NCBI RefSeq assembly: GCF_020707265.1
Contig: NZ_JAJFEQ010000003.1
Coordinates: 1-64,000, forward strand
Origin: Massilia sp. IC2-477
GTDB lineage: Bacteria > Pseudomonadota > Gammaproteobacteria > Burkholderiales > Burkholderiaceae_D
Length of the DNA: 64,000 nucleotides
Direction of reading: 5' to 3'
Shown: piece after piece, positions 61,161-64,000 of the stretch
Numbering within the stretch: position 1 is the stretch's first letter
Layout of the letters: every line of letters begins with the position of its first letter
Position numbers and translations under genes: made by a program
The notes under the pieces: model-generated
Database searches by the model: none
What the model saw: only the letters and a program-made list of their open reading frames with translations
Told to the model about the DNA's origin: nothing

Positions 61161-63092
61161 ATGCCAGCTGCCCCTTTGCCACCCGACGAACTTGACCGGC
61201 TGTCGATGCTCGACGCCCTCGATTTGCTCGATACTCCGCCGGAACCGGTCTTCGACCGCGTGACCCGCCTCGCCAGCCGCCTGCTCGATGTGCCGATGGC
61301 CCTGTTTTCGCTGGTCGATGCCGACCGCCAGTGGTTCAAGTCGCGGGTCGGGCTGGAACCCGAGCAGACGCCGCGCGAACACGCCTTCTGCGCCCATGCC
61401 ATCGGCATGAGCGCGCCGCTGGTGGTGAACGACGCCCGCGAGGACGCGCGCTTCAGCGACAACCCGCTGGTCAACGGTCCGCCCGAGATCCGTTTCTATG
61501 CCGGGGTTCCGATCCGCACCACGGCCGGCCTGGCGATCGGCACCCTGTGCGCGCTCGACACCAAACCGCGCACCCTGAGCGAGGAAGAGGCGCAGGTGCT
61601 GGGCGACCTGGCGGCGATCCTGACCAAGGAGGTGCAGTACCGCGAGCGGATGGCGGTGGCGCGCGAGCAGCTGGCCCGGTCGAGCGAAGTGCTGGGCGCG
61701 AGCGAAGCGCGGTTCCGCACCATCTTCGACATTGCCAGCGTGGGCATCGCGCTGGTGGCGCCGGACGGCGGCTGGATCAGCGTCAACCAGGCCTTGTGCG
61801 ACATCGTCGGCTACAGCGAAGAAGAGCTGTGGCGCCTGACCTTCCAGCAGATCACCCATCCGGACGACATCACGGCCGACGTCGATCTGCTCAAGGCGAT
61901 GGAGCGGGGCGAACTCGACCAGTACCAGCTCGAGAAGCGCTACCTGCGCAAGGACGGCAGCCCGGTGTGGGTGAACCTGAACGTCTCGCCGAAGCGCAAC
62001 GAGGCCGGCGCAGTGGAATACTACGTATCGGTGATCAAGGACATCGACGCCGAAAAGCACGCGCAGCAGCAGGTGGCGCAGCTCAATGCAGACCTCGAGC
62101 GCCGCGTCCAGGAACGCACCGCCGAGCTGCAGGATGCCAATGTCCGGCTCACCGAGGCGGTCGAGCGCCAACGGGCGACCGAAGCGGCGCTGCGGGCGCG
62201 CGAAGCGGAGATCCGCAGCGTGGTGGAAAACGCCAACGACGCCTACATCAGCCTGGACGAGACGGGCGCGATCACGGACTGGAACCGCCAGGCCGAGGAA
62301 ACCTTCGGCTGGCCGCGCGAGGACGCGCTGGGCCGCAAGCTCGAAGCGTTGATCATGCCGGAAGAACGGCGTGGCCGCAGCCAGGGCGAGCAGGGCTTCC
62401 TGTCGACCCGGCTCGCCGGCGCCATCGACCAGCGCCTGGAACTGCCGGCCTTGCGGCGCGACGGCGCCAGCCTGACCGTGGAGGTGCGCATCCGTGCGCT
62501 CGCCTTCGACGGGCGCACCATGTACAGCGCCTTCCTGCACGACATCAGCGCGCGCAAACACGACGAGGCCCAGCGCGAATACGAGAACCGGCACGACCTG
62601 CTGACCGGCCTGCTGAACCGGCGCGCGCTGCTCGAATCGATCCCGATGGCCCAGGCGCGGGCGCGTCGCAGCGGGAAGGCGGTCGGCATGCTGTTCATCG
62701 ACCTGGACGGCTTCAAGGCGGTCAACGATTCGCAGGGCCACGAGGCCGGCGACCTGCTGCTGGGCGTGATCGCCGAGCGCCTGCGCGCCGGGGTGCGCAA
62801 GACCGACAGCGTGTACCGCCTCGCTGGCGACGAATTCACCGTGCTGCTGGAAGACATGGCCGATACCTTCGACGATGCCCACATGGTGGCCGAGAAGCTG
62901 ATCAACAGCATCTCGGAACCGGTGGAGCTGCCCGGCCGCGCGGTGCGCGTACGCGCCAGCATCGGCATCGCCCTCGACAGCGGCGGCATCGAGCGCTCCT
63001 CGGACGAGTTGCTGAAGGAGGCCGACCACTACATGTACCAGGCCAAGAAGGCGGGACGCGGGCGGGTGTGCTCGGCGCGCCGCCCGTACTAG
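61161..63092 (+). CDS. GAF-PAS-PAS-GGDEF sensor diguanylate cyclase
   Basis: The product is about 643 residues from ATG 61161 (an in-frame GTG at 61086 would add 25). A GAF domain (LDTPPEPVFDRVTRLASRLL, EHAFCAHAIG) is followed by a PAS-PAC unit (FRTIFDIASVGIALVAPDGG), a coiled-coil linker, a second PAS (SVVENANDAYISLDETGAIT) and a GGDEF domain with FIDLDGFKAVNDSQGHEAGD. The active-site loop reads AGDEF instead of GGDEF, and an inhibitory RxxD site (RKTD) lies five residues before it, so c-di-GMP feedback is expected. No membrane segment is seen, so it should be cytoplasmic and sense a diffusible signal or redox state. Confidence 0.92.
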   Translation: MPAAPLPPDELDRLSMLDALDLLDTPPEPVFDRVTRLASRLLDVPMALFSLVDADRQWFKSRVGLEPEQTPREHAFCAHAIGMSAPLVVNDAREDARFSDNPLVNGPPEIRFYAGVPIRTTAGLAIGTLCALDTKPRTLSEEEAQVLGDLAAILTKEVQYRERMAVAREQLARSSEVLGASEARFRTIFDIASVGIALVAPDGGWISVNQALCDIVGYSEEELWRLTFQQITHPDDITADVDLLKAMERGELDQYQLEKRYLRKDGSPVWVNLNVSPKRNEAGAVEYYVSVIKDIDAEKHAQQQVAQLNADLERRVQERTAELQDANVRLTEAVERQRATEAALRAREAEIRSVVENANDAYISLDETGAITDWNRQAEETFGWPREDALGRKLEALIMPEERRGRSQGEQGFLSTRLAGAIDQRLELPALRRDGASLTVEVRIRALAFDGRTMYSAFLHDISARKHDEAQREYENRHDLLTGLLNRRALLESIPMAQARARRSGKAVGMLFIDLDGFKAVNDSQGHEAGDLLLGVIAERLRAGVRKTDSVYRLAGDEFTVLLEDMADTFDDAHMVAEKLINSISEPVELPGRAVRVRASIGIALDSGGIERSSDELLKEADHYMYQAKKAGRGRVCSARRPY

Positions 63093-63108
63093 CGGCCGGC
63101 GCGTCCGG

Positions 63109-64000
63109 CTAGCGCAGCTTCAGGTCGTTCCAGGCCAAGGGCTGGGCGATGAATACGGTGTCGCAGACATTGGTCGGGTAGGCGAAATCGAAGGCAATCT
63201 TGCCATGCGTGTCGACGCCGATCAGGCGGGCGCTGGTGCGCGCATTGGCAACCGAATAGGCCACCAGGTAGTTGCCTGGCGTGCCTTCGTAGACGCTCGA
63301 GCAGATGTCCGAATACAGGCGCGCGCGGCTGCGGTCGCCGTCGGCTTCCCAGGTCCAGACTTCACGCGCGGTGCCGGCCTTTTCGTCGATGGCGTAGCGC
63401 GAAGGCGTGCTGAAACTGCGGGTGGCGCCACGCGGCGCGCCCGGTGGCTGCGTCAGGCTGCCCAGGCCGTTATTGAAGAGCAGCAGCTGGCCGTCCGGCG
63501 TGACCGACAGCGAGTGCTGGCCGATCGGCGCCTTGCCTTCCACCAGCCTCAAGGCCAGCGCGCGAAGCGACAGAAAATTGACGTACCAGTGCTTGCTGGT
63601 GTCGCCGAACAGCCAGCGGATGGCGCCGGTGTCGTAGTCGAGCTTCACGACGAAATTTTCGCGGCTGGAAATCAGGAGCGAATTGTCGGGAGCATGGTAG
63701 ATGGCCGAGTTCATGTGGAACCAGTCGGCGCCGTCGACCACGAAGCGGGACGGGTCGTCGCCCCTGGCGCGCATATGGGCGGCGAAGATCCGGCCCAGGT
63801 CCCACTCCTTGAGGACCTTGCCGCTGGCGTCGATCTCGGCCAGGATGGATTCGACGCGGTTCACGCCGCCCTCGACCGCATCGAGTTCGGCCAGCATGCC
63901 GGTCTTGCCGGGCGCCAGTTCGTGGTGGAAGTTGGTGTACTTGGGCACATCCAGCCGCACGCTGGTGAACGCGCCGCCGACGTCCATCCGGTACAGCACC
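63109..64000 (-). CDS. Arylsulfotransferase (ASST)-like protein, cut by the window edge
   Basis: The C-terminal 296 or so residues of a larger protein are visible; the 5' end lies beyond 64000. The sequence has ASST-type blades: FHHELAPGKTGMLAELDAVE, the probable catalytic region GADWFHMNSAIYHAPDNSLL followed by ISSRENFVVKLDYDTGAIRW, and GQHSLSVTPDGQLLLFNNG. ASST enzymes move sulfate between phenols in the periplasm without PAPS. Signal peptide and DsbA-like partner genes cannot be seen. It is convergent with the diguanylate cyclase gene with 16 bases between stops. Confidence 0.82.
   Translation of the reverse strand, partial: VLYRMDVGGAFTSVRLDVPKYTNFHHELAPGKTGMLAELDAVEGGVNRVESILAEIDASGKVLKEWDLGRIFAAHMRARGDDPSRFVVDGADWFHMNSAIYHAPDNSLLISSRENFVVKLDYDTGAIRWLFGDTSKHWYVNFLSLRALALRLVEGKAPIGQHSLSVTPDGQLLLFNNGLGSLTQPPGAPRGATRSFSTPSRYAIDEKAGTAREVWTWEADGDRSRARLYSDICSSVYEGTPGNYLVAYSVANARTSARLIGVDTHGKIAFDFAYPTNVCDTVFIAQPLAWNDLKLR

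Overview
The window looks like the chromosome of a high-GC betaproteobacterium of the Oxalobacteraceae (Massilia/Telluria/Duganella type). This is inferred from GC-rich codon use, the core genes rnr, rlmB, yceH, lpxH, cysS, accA, tilS and lysC, a phasin (polyhydroxyalkanoate storage), a Xanthomonas/Caulobacter-type TonB receptor, and short REP-like inverted repeats between genes. No database was searched, so genus is an inference.

Layout. 1-5 kb: a DUF1460 lipoprotein, a large TonB-dependent receptor, and two very small genes behind a hairpin-rich leader. 5.2-8.1 kb: a tightly coupled operon of two LiaI/LiaF-like membrane proteins with a LytS-type kinase and a LytTR regulator, resembling an envelope-stress module. 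8.1-12 kb: a nuclease-helicase pair on the minus strand (FAN1-like VRR-NUC nuclease and an XPD/DinG-type helicase with an N-terminal PD-(D/E)XK domain). 12.1-29.8 kb: a type VI secretion locus in three blocks. The first is an M15 peptidase (TagX-like), tssM, tagF and an OmpA/BON protein (+). The second is tssJ-tssK-tssL (-). The third is a TPR lipoprotein, tssB, tssC, hcp, tssE, tssH and tssA (+). tssF, tssG, vgrG and PAAR are not in the window. A lone TnpB gene with an intact RuvC triad sits directly behind tssA.

31-34.5 kb: phasin, a small secreted protein, a CueR-like regulator with a clear copper-type operator, a DUF1444 protein, and three identical tRNA-Leu(CAG) genes on the minus strand with a near-consensus promoter. 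34.5-51.5 kb is mostly housekeeping: rnr-rlmB, cysE, yceH, a YtrA-type GntR/ABC operon, an orphan MqsA-like antitoxin, lpxH, two cyclophilins, cysS-alkA, accA-tilS, lysC and tRNA-Ser(GCT). The tRNA-Ser 3' end forms one arm of a very long inverted repeat. 51.7-54.9 kb: an orphan TadE/TadG-type operon without pilin, motor or secretin. 55-64 kb: a universal stress protein with an FNR-like box, a LysR regulator divergent from an ADH / NepI-like MFS / cupin / flavin-reductase group, a sensor diguanylate cyclase, and an arylsulfotransferase-like gene cut by the right edge.

The most unusual parts are the T6SS locus without its baseplate genes and with a TnpB insertion, the Lia-like module in a Gram-negative, the hairpin-rich leader before two micro-genes, and repeat elements that supply the stop codons of two convergent genes.
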